DNA of 64,000 bases from NCBI RefSeq assembly GCF_004119445.1, contig NZ_QICI01000013.1, positions 62,001-126,000 of the forward strand. The letters are read 5' to 3'. Within the stretch, counting starts at the first letter, position 1; every line of letters begins with the position of its first letter. This document shows, in pieces, positions 54,507-63,021 of this stretch. The notes under the pieces are model-generated. The model searched no databases. It had not been told where the DNA came from and worked only from the letters and a program-made list of their open reading frames with translations. The DNA is from Chryseobacterium sp. CH21 (GTDB taxonomy: Bacteria; Bacteroidota; Bacteroidia; Flavobacteriales; Weeksellaceae). A program made the position numbers and the translations under genes.

Positions 54507-55295
54507 TTAATACGTATTATTCAATCCTCCATCCAAAGGAATACTTGTTCCTGTAAGATAATTTGAATATTCTGAAGCCAGAAACGCTACCAGATGTCCA
54601 TATTCTTCGGGTTGCCCAAATCTTTTCATAGGAATCTTATTTTCCCTCGTCTTTTTTATTTCTTCTTCTTTTGAACCAGTTTGCTGAGCCTCATGAGCCA
54701 CCAGTTTTTGAATTCTTTCCGTATCGAAATACCCTGTTAACACATTATTTACCGTGATATTATGCTGTGCAATTTCATTGGAAAGCGTTTTTGCCCAGGC
54801 AATTACTGCAGAACGGATAGAATTAGATAAAGCCAGATTTCCTATAGGTTCTTTTACGGATAAAGAAGAAACATTAATAATACGACCATGTTTTTGTGTG
54901 ATCATATGGGGTAAAGCAAGTAACGTGGTTTCACAAACGGTTTTAAAAAGAAGATCAAATGCTTTTTGATAATCGTCTGTATTCTTATCTACTGCTAAAC
55001 CCGGTTCCGGACCATTAGTATTGTTTACGAGAATATCTATTGAATGATCATTAAAATATGCTGCGATAATTTTTCTATAGCTTTCAAAATCCGAAAAATC
55101 AGCTACGAGATACTCATGTTTCTGATCAGGATTGATAACCGGCAGTGAAGAAACAAAATTTTTAAGTTTTGTTTCATTACGGGCCATAACAGTAACATTC
55201 GCTCCGCATTTTGCCAGTTCTATAGCAATTCCTGCTCCTATTCCCTGTGTAGCTCCTCCTACTAAAGCATTTTTTGAAAAAAGTTGAATATTCAT
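54507..55295 (-). CDS. SDR family oxidoreductase, atypical active site
   Basis: A 262-residue short-chain dehydrogenase-like protein. The nucleotide loop GGATQGIGAGIA (13-24) and VNNTNGPEPG near residue 93 fit, but the YxxxK pair is replaced by Ser-Asn-Ser-Ile-Arg in LALSNSIRSAVIAWAKTL (about 159-176). This matches the known BKR-like SDR subgroup without the classical tetrad. It may bind NAD(P)H with altered or no oxidoreductase activity. It is a single gene with repeats on one side. Confidence 0.9.
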   Translation of the reverse strand: MNIQLFSKNALVGGATQGIGAGIAIELAKCGANVTVMARNETKLKNFVSSLPVINPDQKHEYLVADFSDFESYRKIIAAYFNDHSIDILVNNTNGPEPGLAVDKNTDDYQKAFDLLFKTVCETTLLALPHMITQKHGRIINVSSLSVKEPIGNLALSNSIRSAVIAWAKTLSNEIAQHNITVNNVLTGYFDTERIQKLVAHEAQQTGSKEEEIKKTRENKIPMKRFGQPEEYGHLVAFLASEYSNYLTGTSIPLDGGLNNTY

Positions 55296-55453
55296 TTTTA
55301 TAATGATTATTGATTACTCCATATAAATGTATGAAAAGCTTTACTTTAAAACAACTTATCGAACACAATAAAGCACCGGCATAAACCAGTGCTATATTAT
55401 TTGTGTCTGTAGAATCTTTTCGATTGATTAATGTCTTGGGAACATTTACAGGA

Positions 55454-56266
55454 TTAATCTCCAATTCGGAAAACAAGTAATTGCGTAGATGTTCCAGCAA
55501 GGCTCATTCCTGCACCAGAACAGTTACCTGACTGGCCTCTTCCTAATGCGATTGTCCAGTTTCTGTTGGCCGGAAGTGTAGTGGCATAGGTAATAGTCCC
55601 TCCATGACTGGAAATTCCACCTTCCACATGTGATGCTGTACTATGAATTCTGGAAGTTGTAGCATTCAAAGGAAAATCTACGAAATACGAACTAATTGTA
55701 CATCCTGTAGCATTATGTCCCGCTTCATAAACAAATGTCATCTGATAAGTTCCTGCAGGGAATGTTATTGTGCTTGTCCCAGCATTATAAGTCATCCCCG
55801 GAATGGAATTCTTTATAATACTCATAGGCACTACCTGTGATCCTCCTGCTCCCTGTGTCTGCAAAAAATTGTTTTGTGAGGTTTCCAGACGGAAAACTGC
55901 CGGACTGGGAATAGATAGAGCTCCCAATGTACCAATATTCTTTACAACTCCATTAGCATCAATTACCAACAAAGGATCTGTGCTACTATTTCCTGCTCCT
56001 ACTCCTTGCAGACGTAACGGATCTGACCCATTGACATGGAGCTTATTGGTTGGAACCGTAGTTCCTATTCCCATATTTCCACCAACGGTAACTGCTACAT
56101 CATTGGCTTGTTGTGCTACAGATGGAACTCCGGTAGCGGGATTGTCTTTGGCACCATCAATATTAAAAACTCCTTGCGGGTTAGTTGTGTTAATACCTAC
56201 CTGTGCATTCAAAAAAATAAAATTACTTGTCAAAAGAAGTAAAAAATAGACGAGATTACGTTTCAT
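55454..56266 (-). CDS. Secreted tail-fibre/C1q-like protein, unknown
   Basis: A 270-residue secreted protein. The signal ends NAQ before VGINTTNPQGVFNIDG, a start common in Bacteroidetes proteins with trimeric tail-fibre-like repeats (GNMGIGTTVPTNKLHVNGSDPLRL). The C-terminal ~140 residues are beta-rich with a jelly-roll look (ITFPAGTYQMTFVYEAGHNATG; RNWTIALGRGQSGNC), reminiscent of C1q/TNF-like domains. Likely surface-exposed or secreted; function unknown. No sorting domain is seen. Confidence 0.8.
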   Translation of the reverse strand: MKRNLVYFLLLLTSNFIFLNAQVGINTTNPQGVFNIDGAKDNPATGVPSVAQQANDVAVTVGGNMGIGTTVPTNKLHVNGSDPLRLQGVGAGNSSTDPLLVIDANGVVKNIGTLGALSIPSPAVFRLETSQNNFLQTQGAGGSQVVPMSIIKNSIPGMTYNAGTSTITFPAGTYQMTFVYEAGHNATGCTISSYFVDFPLNATTSRIHSTASHVEGGISSHGGTITYATTLPANRNWTIALGRGQSGNCSGAGMSLAGTSTQLLVFRIGD

Positions 56267-56567
56267 AATAATTTTTTTTTAGTTATTACTTATATTATTT
56301 TTTTAATATAAATTTGATTATTGATTTATGAATGAAAATTCAATTTAAATAATCACTTTACATTAAATCAAATATAATGAATTTCACATAAAAGTGAGGA
56401 ACTTTAATGTTAATATTTTTTGTTTTTATAATATATAATTATGATTGCAAGCTATTTATTAAAAAGGCATTCAATATTAACAGTACTTTTTTTAATCCAA
56501 AAAACTTTGTGTTTAATAAAACTGAGGATTCTAAAGACCTTTACCTACTTATTCAATGGTAAGAAAA
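56267..56567. other. AT-rich intergenic region, no gene seen
   Basis: About 300 bp of AT-rich spacer upstream of the C1q-like gene and downstream of ridA. I see no ORF or strong repeat. Confidence 0.4.
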
Positions 56568-56593
56568 AACCTCCAAATTATATTTGAAGGTTA
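56568..56593 (-). terminator. Terminator of ridA
   Basis: AACCTTCAAAT and ATTTGGAGGTT form a near-perfect stem on the minus strand, followed by TTTTTTCTT. Confidence 0.75.
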
Positions 56594-56615
56594 GTTTTAA
56601 ATTCATGTTTATGAT

Positions 56616-57005
56616 TTACTTCACCACAGTAGCTTCAAGCTCAACCTTTAAGGTTTCAAATAAACCTTTTACTTCCAACATGGTTACCGCTTGCTGAATC
56701 TTATGCTGAGAAATCCATTCCTGAAGAATAGGGAAATGAGGCCAGAGTTCTTCTGTGGAAGTTGTATAGATATTTAACCTGACAATGCCTTCACATTCAT
56801 ATCCTGCTGAGTGGATCACTTCTTCCAGGTTGGCAATGGCCTGCTCTAACTGAGATTTCATACTTTTATCACTGGATGTACCGTCAGGATCAATAGCTGC
56901 CTGCCCTGAGCAATATAAAGTACTTTTAATATTTTTTACTTCTACTGCCTGAGAATAACTTCTCTCATCCTGCCATTTCCATGGATTAATTGTTCTTTTT
57001 TCCAT
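56616..57005 (-). CDS. RidA family protein (enamine/imine deaminase)
   Basis: A 129-residue RidA/YjgF-type protein. It has YSQAVEVKNIKSTLYCSGQAAIDPDG (about 18-43), ANLEEVIHSAGYECEGIVRLNIYTT (about 73-97) and a C-terminal AVTMLEVKGL. RidA proteins hydrolyse reactive enamines such as 2-aminoacrylate. The usual C-terminal Arg of active RidA before the P-x-x-x-E motif is not evident, so this may belong to a subfamily with another role. A CRP-type site precedes it, and the Crp gene lies directly upstream. Confidence 0.88.
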   Translation of the reverse strand: MEKRTINPWKWQDERSYSQAVEVKNIKSTLYCSGQAAIDPDGTSSDKSMKSQLEQAIANLEEVIHSAGYECEGIVRLNIYTTSTEELWPHFPILQEWISQHKIQQAVTMLEVKGLFETLKVELEATVVK

Positions 57006-57063
57006 TGTATTGAATTTATTATATGTTATGATGCAAAATTGCAGAACAGAGGCAATAAATTCC

Positions 57064-57079
57064 TGTGATCCGGATCACG
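57064..57079. promoter_or_regulatory. CRP-type binding site upstream of ridA
   Basis: TGTGA-TCCGGA-TCACG, centred on a perfect 14-bp palindrome GTGATCCGGATCAC, nearly identical to the enteric CRP consensus. It lies about 60 bp upstream of the ridA start, between ridA and the Crp gene whose recognition helix reads RETLSR. Confidence 0.65.
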
Positions 57080-57104
57080 ATTATTACGTGAGTATTATCA
57101 CAAT

Positions 57105-57674
57105 TTACAGCGGTAAACGGCTTAAGGTTTCTCTTGACACCCCTAAATAAGCTGCCAACAAAGATTTCGGGACGCGCTGAACCAAAGAAGGATACTTTTT
57201 CAAAAGCTGATCATATCGTTCTTTAATTCCGGTTGTCATCATGGAAACTGTACGCTGCTGGGCAGTAATAAATCCCATATAAGCTTTTTCAAGAAAGAAA
57301 TGCTCCAGTTTGGGAAGCCCTGCACAAAGTTTTCTATAGTCATTCAGCTGAAGACATAATACTTCCGTATCTTCTACACATTCCAGAGACATGGTAGCTG
57401 CAGTTTGTTGATAGTAAGCCGGAAAATCTGTTTCCCACCAATCTTCCATAGCAAAACCGATGATATGTTCTTTTCCTGTTTCATCTGTATACACCAATTT
57501 CAGGAGACCTTTCAATACAAAATAATTGTAAGGCACTGCCTCCCCTTCCTGTACTAAAAACTGATGCTTTTTATATTTTTTATAGGTAAAACAGGATGAT
57601 ATGAATTCAAATTCATCATCGCTAATCGGAATTATTTTTTCGATATGAGTTCTCAGCAAATGCAGCATATTCAA
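57105..57674 (-). CDS. Crp/Fnr family regulator with CRP-like recognition helix
   Basis: A 189-residue regulator. The cNMP roll (about 35-120) contains FLVQEGEAVPYNYFVLKGLLKLVYTDETGKEHIIGFAMEDWWETDFPAYYQQ. The C-terminal helix-turn-helix VPKSLLAAYLGVSRETLSRL has Arg-Glu-x-x-x-Arg at the positions that read TGTGA in E. coli CRP, unlike the other two Crp proteins in the window. The protein ends immediately after (PL), which is short but not unusual here. A matching site lies just downstream, before ridA. Confidence 0.9.
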   Translation of the reverse strand: MNMLHLLRTHIEKIIPISDDEFEFISSCFTYKKYKKHQFLVQEGEAVPYNYFVLKGLLKLVYTDETGKEHIIGFAMEDWWETDFPAYYQQTAATMSLECVEDTEVLCLQLNDYRKLCAGLPKLEHFFLEKAYMGFITAQQRTVSMMTTGIKERYDQLLKKYPSLVQRVPKSLLAAYLGVSRETLSRLPL

Positions 57675-57706
57675 TATTCTTTCGAAATAAAATATAATTT
57701 AAACGA

Positions 57707-58309
57707 CTAAAGTTTTTGTTTCAACAACTCATCAATCTGTTTATAAAACGAGTCTTTGCTATAATCAGCCAGCCCTTTATGATGCAGACGGATTTCTCCT
57801 TTTTTATCCAATACGACCGTTGTGGGCAAAGAACCACTATAAAGTACATCAGGAATATTACCTGCCGGGGTGAGGAAAGGGACCGTAAAACCTTTTTCTT
57901 TTAAATAAGATTTTCCTAAAGCAACATTATCATCAAGGTTAACAGTAAGAAATACCAGATCCGGATTATTTTTGTAACGATCATACAGTTTCTGAACAGA
58001 CGGAAACTCGGCACGACACGGAGGACACCATGATGCCCAAAAGTTAATGAAAACCACTTTATTTTGTAAAGCTGAGTACTCAATAACAGTCCCCTCTTCA
58101 TTTTTCAGGCTAAACCCTGCATAGGAAGCTTTGGTTGAGGTATTTTTTATTTCTTTTGATTCCGATATGCTGGAATTGAGAATTCCCGTGGAAGCAACCT
58201 GTCTCATCAGCCATGCCTTTGCATCTTTGTTCACCAGAATGACAATAAACAACACAGTCAGTATTGCAGTAGAAGCATTTTTCTTTAGCCATGTTTTCAG
58301 ATTTTCCAT
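57707..58309 (-). CDS. TlpA family thiol-disulphide reductase, membrane-anchored
   Basis: A 200-residue TlpA/ResA-type protein. One N-terminal span (STAILTVLFIVILV, about 13-26) anchors a periplasmic thioredoxin domain: VVFINFWASWCPPCRAEFPSVQKLYDRY (about 84-111), with the WCPPC active site, and the cis-Pro loop SLPTTVVLD. Such proteins reduce periplasmic disulphides, for example for cytochrome c maturation. It lies 33 bp upstream of the Crp gene on the same strand and may be co-transcribed. Confidence 0.93.
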   Translation of the reverse strand: MENLKTWLKKNASTAILTVLFIVILVNKDAKAWLMRQVASTGILNSSISESKEIKNTSTKASYAGFSLKNEEGTVIEYSALQNKVVFINFWASWCPPCRAEFPSVQKLYDRYKNNPDLVFLTVNLDDNVALGKSYLKEKGFTVPFLTPAGNIPDVLYSGSLPTTVVLDKKGEIRLHHKGLADYSKDSFYKQIDELLKQKL

Positions 58310-58387
58310 ATTCTTCCGCTTAATTCTTAGCCAAGATAAGATTAATATTCTGATGAATATTCCAAATGAATAGTTTTTAAAAGTAAA

Positions 58388-58417
58388 AAGTCTTTAAATT
58401 CTAAGATTTAAAGACTT
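58388..58417 (-). terminator. Terminator after the membrane-protein gene
   Basis: AAGTCTTTAAA (58388-58398) pairs with TTTAAAGACTT (58407-58417). On the minus strand it is followed by TTTTACTTTT. It ends the 58464-59182 gene. Confidence 0.75.
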
Positions 58418-58463
58418 CCTCTTCATGTATTTCAAGTTATTATCATGGTAATTTTTTCAAAAG

Positions 58464-59182
58464 CTAACTTTTATTCCGTAATTTTTTCCTGAAAATAAAC
58501 AGCAATGCGCTGAAGAATGTCAGATAGGCAATATTGAATATTGCTCCTCCAACCCATCCGGAATAAGGAAGCGGTAAAAGACCTTTGATAGGAATGATAA
58601 ATAGGGTCAGTACAAATGGAGTCAGCAAGGCCATCCATCTCGGCAGCAGGGTTTTATTCAAAAGGATACAGACTGCAAAAGAAATCCATCCGATGGCCAG
58701 TACGCCAATAGCGGCTCCCCAGGCAATGTTCAGCATTTTCATGAAACCTCTCCCTGTCTCCAGGAGATAAGGATGAGAAACAGGATCTGTATGGTGAACC
58801 GCTTTATAAATCTCCCCAACATAGAAGAACCCGGCATGCCCCAAAGGCGACAAAACGGCTCCAGCCAATAAAACCCAATATACAAAAACCGAATACCATT
58901 TTGAGTATCTTTAAAAAACTGATACACCAGCCACGTGGCAGGAAGTAGTAAAGGTCCGGTAAGAGCACCAATCAAAGCACCGAACATCAGCCTCGATGTG
59001 GATCCTTCCAGCATTAAAGTGGCAAATTCTACATTCACCTGATCGGCATACGTCTTTGAAAATAAAGGATAATCTGAAGGGTTCGGATCAAATCCGGCAA
59101 CATAAATATCACCAATGATCCAACATATTGATACTGCTATTGCAGCAGCAAAAGACCAGTTTATTTTGTCTGAATATTTCAT
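58464..59182 (-). pseudogene. Multi-span membrane protein, unknown (frameshifted)
   Basis: A membrane protein split over two frames. From ATG 59182, MKYSDKINWSFAAAIAVSIC runs to FFKDTQ and then derails into FCRLWGMPGSSM. The second frame carries AGAVLSPLGHAGFFYVGEIYKAVHHTDP to a stop at 58464. One extra base in the T4 run at 58899-58902 joins them as KWYSVFVYWVLLAGAVLSP, giving 239 residues with about seven spans. It may belong to DUF6796, but I am not sure. In the actual genome it is probably intact. Confidence 0.75.
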
Positions 59183-59263
59183 AATTTTTTAAATAATTAA
59201 TTGCAATAAGTTTTACATCATTCTATTGTAGATTCTCTTCATTAAGTTTTGAGAAAGCAAAAT

Positions 59264-59292
59264 TTATTATTAAGAATAATTCTAAATAATAA
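59264..59292. promoter_or_regulatory. Fur-like box upstream of the PchR-type AraC gene
   Basis: A 29-bp 14-1-14 palindrome with one mismatch; left arm TTATTATTAAGAAT, right arm ATTCTAAATAATAA. The core AAGAATAATTCT is typical of Fur-type boxes. The -7 box TATCTTTG (59294-59301) starts 1 bp later, so a bound repressor would occlude it. Confidence 0.65.
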
Positions 59293-59389
59293 TTATCTTT
59301 GTGCAAAACTATCATAAATTTTGAACAAAGAGGGTTTGTAAAACGGAATAAAAAGTCCGCAAAAAGGAAATTCTAAAAAGGAGAGCGAG

Positions 59390-60373
59390 ATGACATTACG
59401 GCTATATGATGAACATTTAGAAAGTATATTGATGGAGAAGAATTACCCTGCTCCTTATTTTTTTAATGAAGGTGATATTCAGGAATGTATTACTCAGCTT
59501 TTTCCTCCTTATGGATGCGGCTTTTACCACGAAATAAGTTTTGCGAATGTTCATATCAGTTTTGGAAATATCTCTTTGAACAATCAGCTAAAATTTTACC
59601 TTGAAAGTGATTTTGACTCCGTAGAGATGCATTTTACATTAAAGGGAAAGAGTAAAGCAATTTCAGGAAACTTCAAAAAAACAATAGAGTTTGACAGCTA
59701 CCAGCACAATATTATTTATGCCCATAACATGGAAGGTAGAATGGAATTTGAAGGTCCGGAAATGTATCTTTTTGAAATCAACCTTGCTCCTGAATTTTTT
59801 AAAAGATTTCTACCCGAACATTCCGGATTGTTTGAAGTATTCAGAAATTCAATTGACAGGCAAAATTCATCACTTATCCAGCCGGAGCACAACCACATCT
59901 CCCAAGAAATGTATCAGATTCTGAATGAGATTATACATTGCAACAGAAAAGGAACTTTCAAACGAATCTATCTTGAAGCTAAAGTAGGTGAGCTTCTTTT
60001 GTTACAACTGGAACAGTTTTTTGACAACAACATCTTACCTTCTTCTCTTCAGAAAAAAGATATAGAAAAAATGTATGCTGTAAGGGAATACATTCTGACT
60101 AACTTAAATTCAGAAAGCTCTCTGATTGAACTCGCCCATCTAGTGGGAACCAATGAATTTACTTTAAAGAAAGGGTTTAAAGAACTTTTTGGAACAACCG
60201 TTTTTGGATTCTGGAATGATAACAAAATGAAACAGGCAAAAAAAATGCTTCTCAACTGTGATCTGAGCATCAGTGAAATTTCAGACCGTATTGGTTATAA
60301 AAATCCGAGACATTTTTCTGCGGCATTTAAAAGAAAATTCAATATACTACCAAGTAAGTTCAGAAACAAATAG
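59390..60373 (+). CDS. AraC family regulator, PchR-like (siderophore type)
   Basis: A 327-residue regulator. The N-terminal sensor ends in a helical region of PchR/YbtA type (EMYQILNEIIHCNRKGTFKRIYLEAKVGELLLLQLEQFF, about 182-220). The HTH is LIELAHLVGTNEFTLKKGFKELFGTTVFGFWNDNKMKQAKKMLL and ISEISDRIGYKNPRHFSAAFKRKFNILPSKFR. Such proteins activate iron-uptake receptors in response to siderophores. A Fur-like box covers the promoter, and a TonB receptor gene follows 314 bp downstream, a coherent iron-responsive pair (inferred). Confidence 0.9.
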   Translation: MTLRLYDEHLESILMEKNYPAPYFFNEGDIQECITQLFPPYGCGFYHEISFANVHISFGNISLNNQLKFYLESDFDSVEMHFTLKGKSKAISGNFKKTIEFDSYQHNIIYAHNMEGRMEFEGPEMYLFEINLAPEFFKRFLPEHSGLFEVFRNSIDRQNSSLIQPEHNHISQEMYQILNEIIHCNRKGTFKRIYLEAKVGELLLLQLEQFFDNNILPSSLQKKDIEKMYAVREYILTNLNSESSLIELAHLVGTNEFTLKKGFKELFGTTVFGFWNDNKMKQAKKMLLNCDLSISEISDRIGYKNPRHFSAAFKRKFNILPSKFRNK

Positions 60374-60591
60374 AGACCCATAGAACGATCATTTATCTAT
60401 TTTTTCTCCTGATGATAATAAAAATCAACTAATGACCGTTAATAATTTGTTTTCTAATAAAATCAATTGAAAAACATCAATAAAACAATATACCATGCAT
60501 AATAGTATTTTTTATGTAACACTCTTATTCTATCCTTGCTTTTATCATTCCAGAAAACCTGTTTTTTCAATGGATTTATTTCATAATTAAA

Positions 60592-60607
60592 TTGTTACGT
60601 GTAACAA
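60592..60607. promoter_or_regulatory. Palindrome in the spacer before the TonB receptor gene
   Basis: TTGTTAC-GT-GTAACAA, 7-2-7 perfect arms, about 80 bp upstream of the TonB receptor start. It could be an operator for the AraC gene or another regulator. The rest of the 314-bp gap shows nothing. Confidence 0.4.
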
Positions 60608-60687
60608 ATCCCCTATTCATCTAACTAATCATTCAACATCGAAACATTAATTCATATACAAGAGATCTACTACTTTAAAATAAACTA

Positions 60688-63018
60688 ATGCAAACATCCT
60701 TTTTAAAAATTACTGCTGCCACCGCTGCACTCTGTTTCAGCACCCTGGCAATGGCCCAACAAACCTATTCTGTAAGCGGAACCGTGAAAGACAAAAAAAA
60801 CGGAGAACTATTAATCGGAGTCTCGGTAAAAGTAAGTGAAAATCCCTCCATCAACGTTGTTGCTAATGAATATGGGTTTTATTCTCTTTCATTACCCGAA
60901 GGTAATTATACCATCGTTATTTCCAATCCGGGATATCAGGATTTTGAACAGCAAATTAAAGTAGATCAGAATATAAAGCTTGACCTTCCTCTTTTTCCGG
61001 CAGAAACCACAGCAAAAGCTATTGATGAGGTAGTGATTACCGGTATTAAAAAGGACAAAAACTTAACCTCAGCTCAGATGGGAGCGGAAACTTTAAGCAT
61101 TAAGAATATAGAAAAATTACCGGTTCTTTTTGGAGAAAAAGATGTGATGAAAACTATACAGCTTTTACCAGGTATCAAAAGTAATGGTGAAGGAAGCAGC
61201 GGATTTAGTGTAAGAGGTGGTGCCACCGATCAAAACCTGATATTATTGGATGAGGCTCCCGTTTATAATGCCTCTCATCTTCTTGGCTTTTTCAGTACGT
61301 TCAACAGTGATGCTCTGAAAGATGCCAGTATCATTAAAGGAAACAGCCCCGCTCAATATGGAGGCCGACTTTCTTCGGTATTGGACGTTAAAATGAAGGA
61401 CGGAAATAATAAGGATTACAACATTAACGGAGGAATCGGTCTTATCAGCAGTAGATTGAGTGTGGAGGGACCTATTCAGAAAGAAAAATCCTCATTCATT
61501 GTTTCAGGAAGAAGAACATATGCCGATTTGTTCCTTAAAACCAATAAAGATTATAAAGACAACAAATTATATTTCTATGATCTGAACCTGAAAGCCAATT
61601 ATCAGATCAATGAAAATAACCGTATTTACCTTTCCGGGTATTTTGGAAGAGATGTTCTGGGATTGGGAGATACGTTCAATACAGACTGGGGAAATACTAC
61701 AGCAACGTTGAGATGGAACAGCATTATCAGCAGTAAATTATTCTCCAATACCTCCTTTATCTACAGTAATTATGATTATAAAATCAGTTTAAAAAATGAC
61801 GATACTGTATTTGATTTGAATTCAAAAATACGTGACTGGAATCTTAAACAGGATTTCACCTGGTTTGCAGGAAACAAACATTCTGTGCGGTTTGGGCTTC
61901 AATCTATTTATCATACCCTTACTCCGAGCAGTGCTTCCGGTACAACAGTGAGCAGTTTTGCAAGAAATCCAAGATATTCATGGGAAAACGCAGTTTACAT
62001 CAATGATGATTATAAAGCAACAGAAAAGCTGACGATCAATTACGGACTGAGACTTTCTATGTTCAGTGTATTGGGTGGAGACACCTTTAATACATATGAG
62101 AACGGAGTGCTTACCGACAGTAAATTCTTAGAGAAAGGAAAATTCGGGAAAACATATACAAACCTTGAACCCCGTATTAGTGCCAATTATCGTATCAATG
62201 AAGTCAGCAGTGTGAAAGGAGGTTATTCCAGAAACACACAGAATCTTCATCTTTTAAGCAACAGCAATAGTGGAAATCCTACGGATCAATGGATTGGAAG
62301 CAGTTATACGGTAAAACCTGAAATTGCAGATCAGATCAGTCTTGGGTACAGCAGAAACTTCAACAATAATAATTATGAATTGAATGCTGAGATTTACTAC
62401 AAAGACATGAAAAACCAAATTGACTTCAAAAATGGAGCTCAGATTGGATTTGATACGGGAGCGGATGTAGAAAGCGAATTGCTATTTGGAAAAGGAAGAG
62501 CTTACGGACTGGAACTTATTGCCAAAAAGAAAAGCGGAAAACTAACAGGTTGGATTTCCTACACCCTTTCTAAAACAGAAAGAAAAATTAACGGAATTAA
62601 TAATAATGAGTGGTATAATGCCAGAATGGACAAAACCCACGACCTTTCTATTGTTGCCACCTATCAGCTTAATCCAAAATGGAGTTTTTCAGGATTGTTT
62701 GTATACAGTACAGGAAATGCTGTTACCTTCCCTACCGGAAAATATGAGCTGAACGGGCAGACCGTGTTCCAGTACAGCAACAGAAATGCAGACAGAATGC
62801 CGGCCTATCACAGAATGGATCTGAGTGCAACCTACGAACCAAGTTCCAATAAACGATTCCGAGGATCTTGGACGTTTGGTATTTATAACCTTTATGGCAG
62901 AGAAAATGCCTATACGATCAACTTTGAAGATAATCCTGACCGTCCCGGAACAACACGAGCTATGCAAACCTCTTTATTCCGCTGGGTACCCAACATCACT
63001 TATAATTTCAAATTCTAA
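60688..63018 (+). CDS. TonB-dependent receptor (DUF4249-linked)
   Basis: A 776-residue outer-membrane receptor. The signal ends TLAMAQ; the carboxypeptidase-regulatory-like domain (YSVSGTVKDKKNGELLIGVSVKV, about 29-51) precedes the plug (LPVLFGEKDVMKTIQLLPGIKSNGEGSSGFSVRGGATDQNLILLDEAPVYNASHLLGFFS, about 145-205). The barrel ends with RWVPNITYNFKF. This short receptor form with a DUF4249 lipoprotein next to it (3 bp after its stop) is a common Bacteroidetes pair. The ligand is unknown; nearby Fur-like and PchR-type control suggests iron (inference). Confidence 0.93.
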   Translation: MQTSFLKITAATAALCFSTLAMAQQTYSVSGTVKDKKNGELLIGVSVKVSENPSINVVANEYGFYSLSLPEGNYTIVISNPGYQDFEQQIKVDQNIKLDLPLFPAETTAKAIDEVVITGIKKDKNLTSAQMGAETLSIKNIEKLPVLFGEKDVMKTIQLLPGIKSNGEGSSGFSVRGGATDQNLILLDEAPVYNASHLLGFFSTFNSDALKDASIIKGNSPAQYGGRLSSVLDVKMKDGNNKDYNINGGIGLISSRLSVEGPIQKEKSSFIVSGRRTYADLFLKTNKDYKDNKLYFYDLNLKANYQINENNRIYLSGYFGRDVLGLGDTFNTDWGNTTATLRWNSIISSKLFSNTSFIYSNYDYKISLKNDDTVFDLNSKIRDWNLKQDFTWFAGNKHSVRFGLQSIYHTLTPSSASGTTVSSFARNPRYSWENAVYINDDYKATEKLTINYGLRLSMFSVLGGDTFNTYENGVLTDSKFLEKGKFGKTYTNLEPRISANYRINEVSSVKGGYSRNTQNLHLLSNSNSGNPTDQWIGSSYTVKPEIADQISLGYSRNFNNNNYELNAEIYYKDMKNQIDFKNGAQIGFDTGADVESELLFGKGRAYGLELIAKKKSGKLTGWISYTLSKTERKINGINNNEWYNARMDKTHDLSIVATYQLNPKWSFSGLFVYSTGNAVTFPTGKYELNGQTVFQYSNRNADRMPAYHRMDLSATYEPSSNKRFRGSWTFGIYNLYGRENAYTINFEDNPDRPGTTRAMQTSLFRWVPNITYNFKF

Positions 63019-63021
63019 ATC

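Noticed and set aside
57105-57674. Run-length error suspected at the abrupt C-terminus (RLPL) of the Crp protein
   Set aside because: The alternative frame gives an equally short tail, so there is no evidence for a break.
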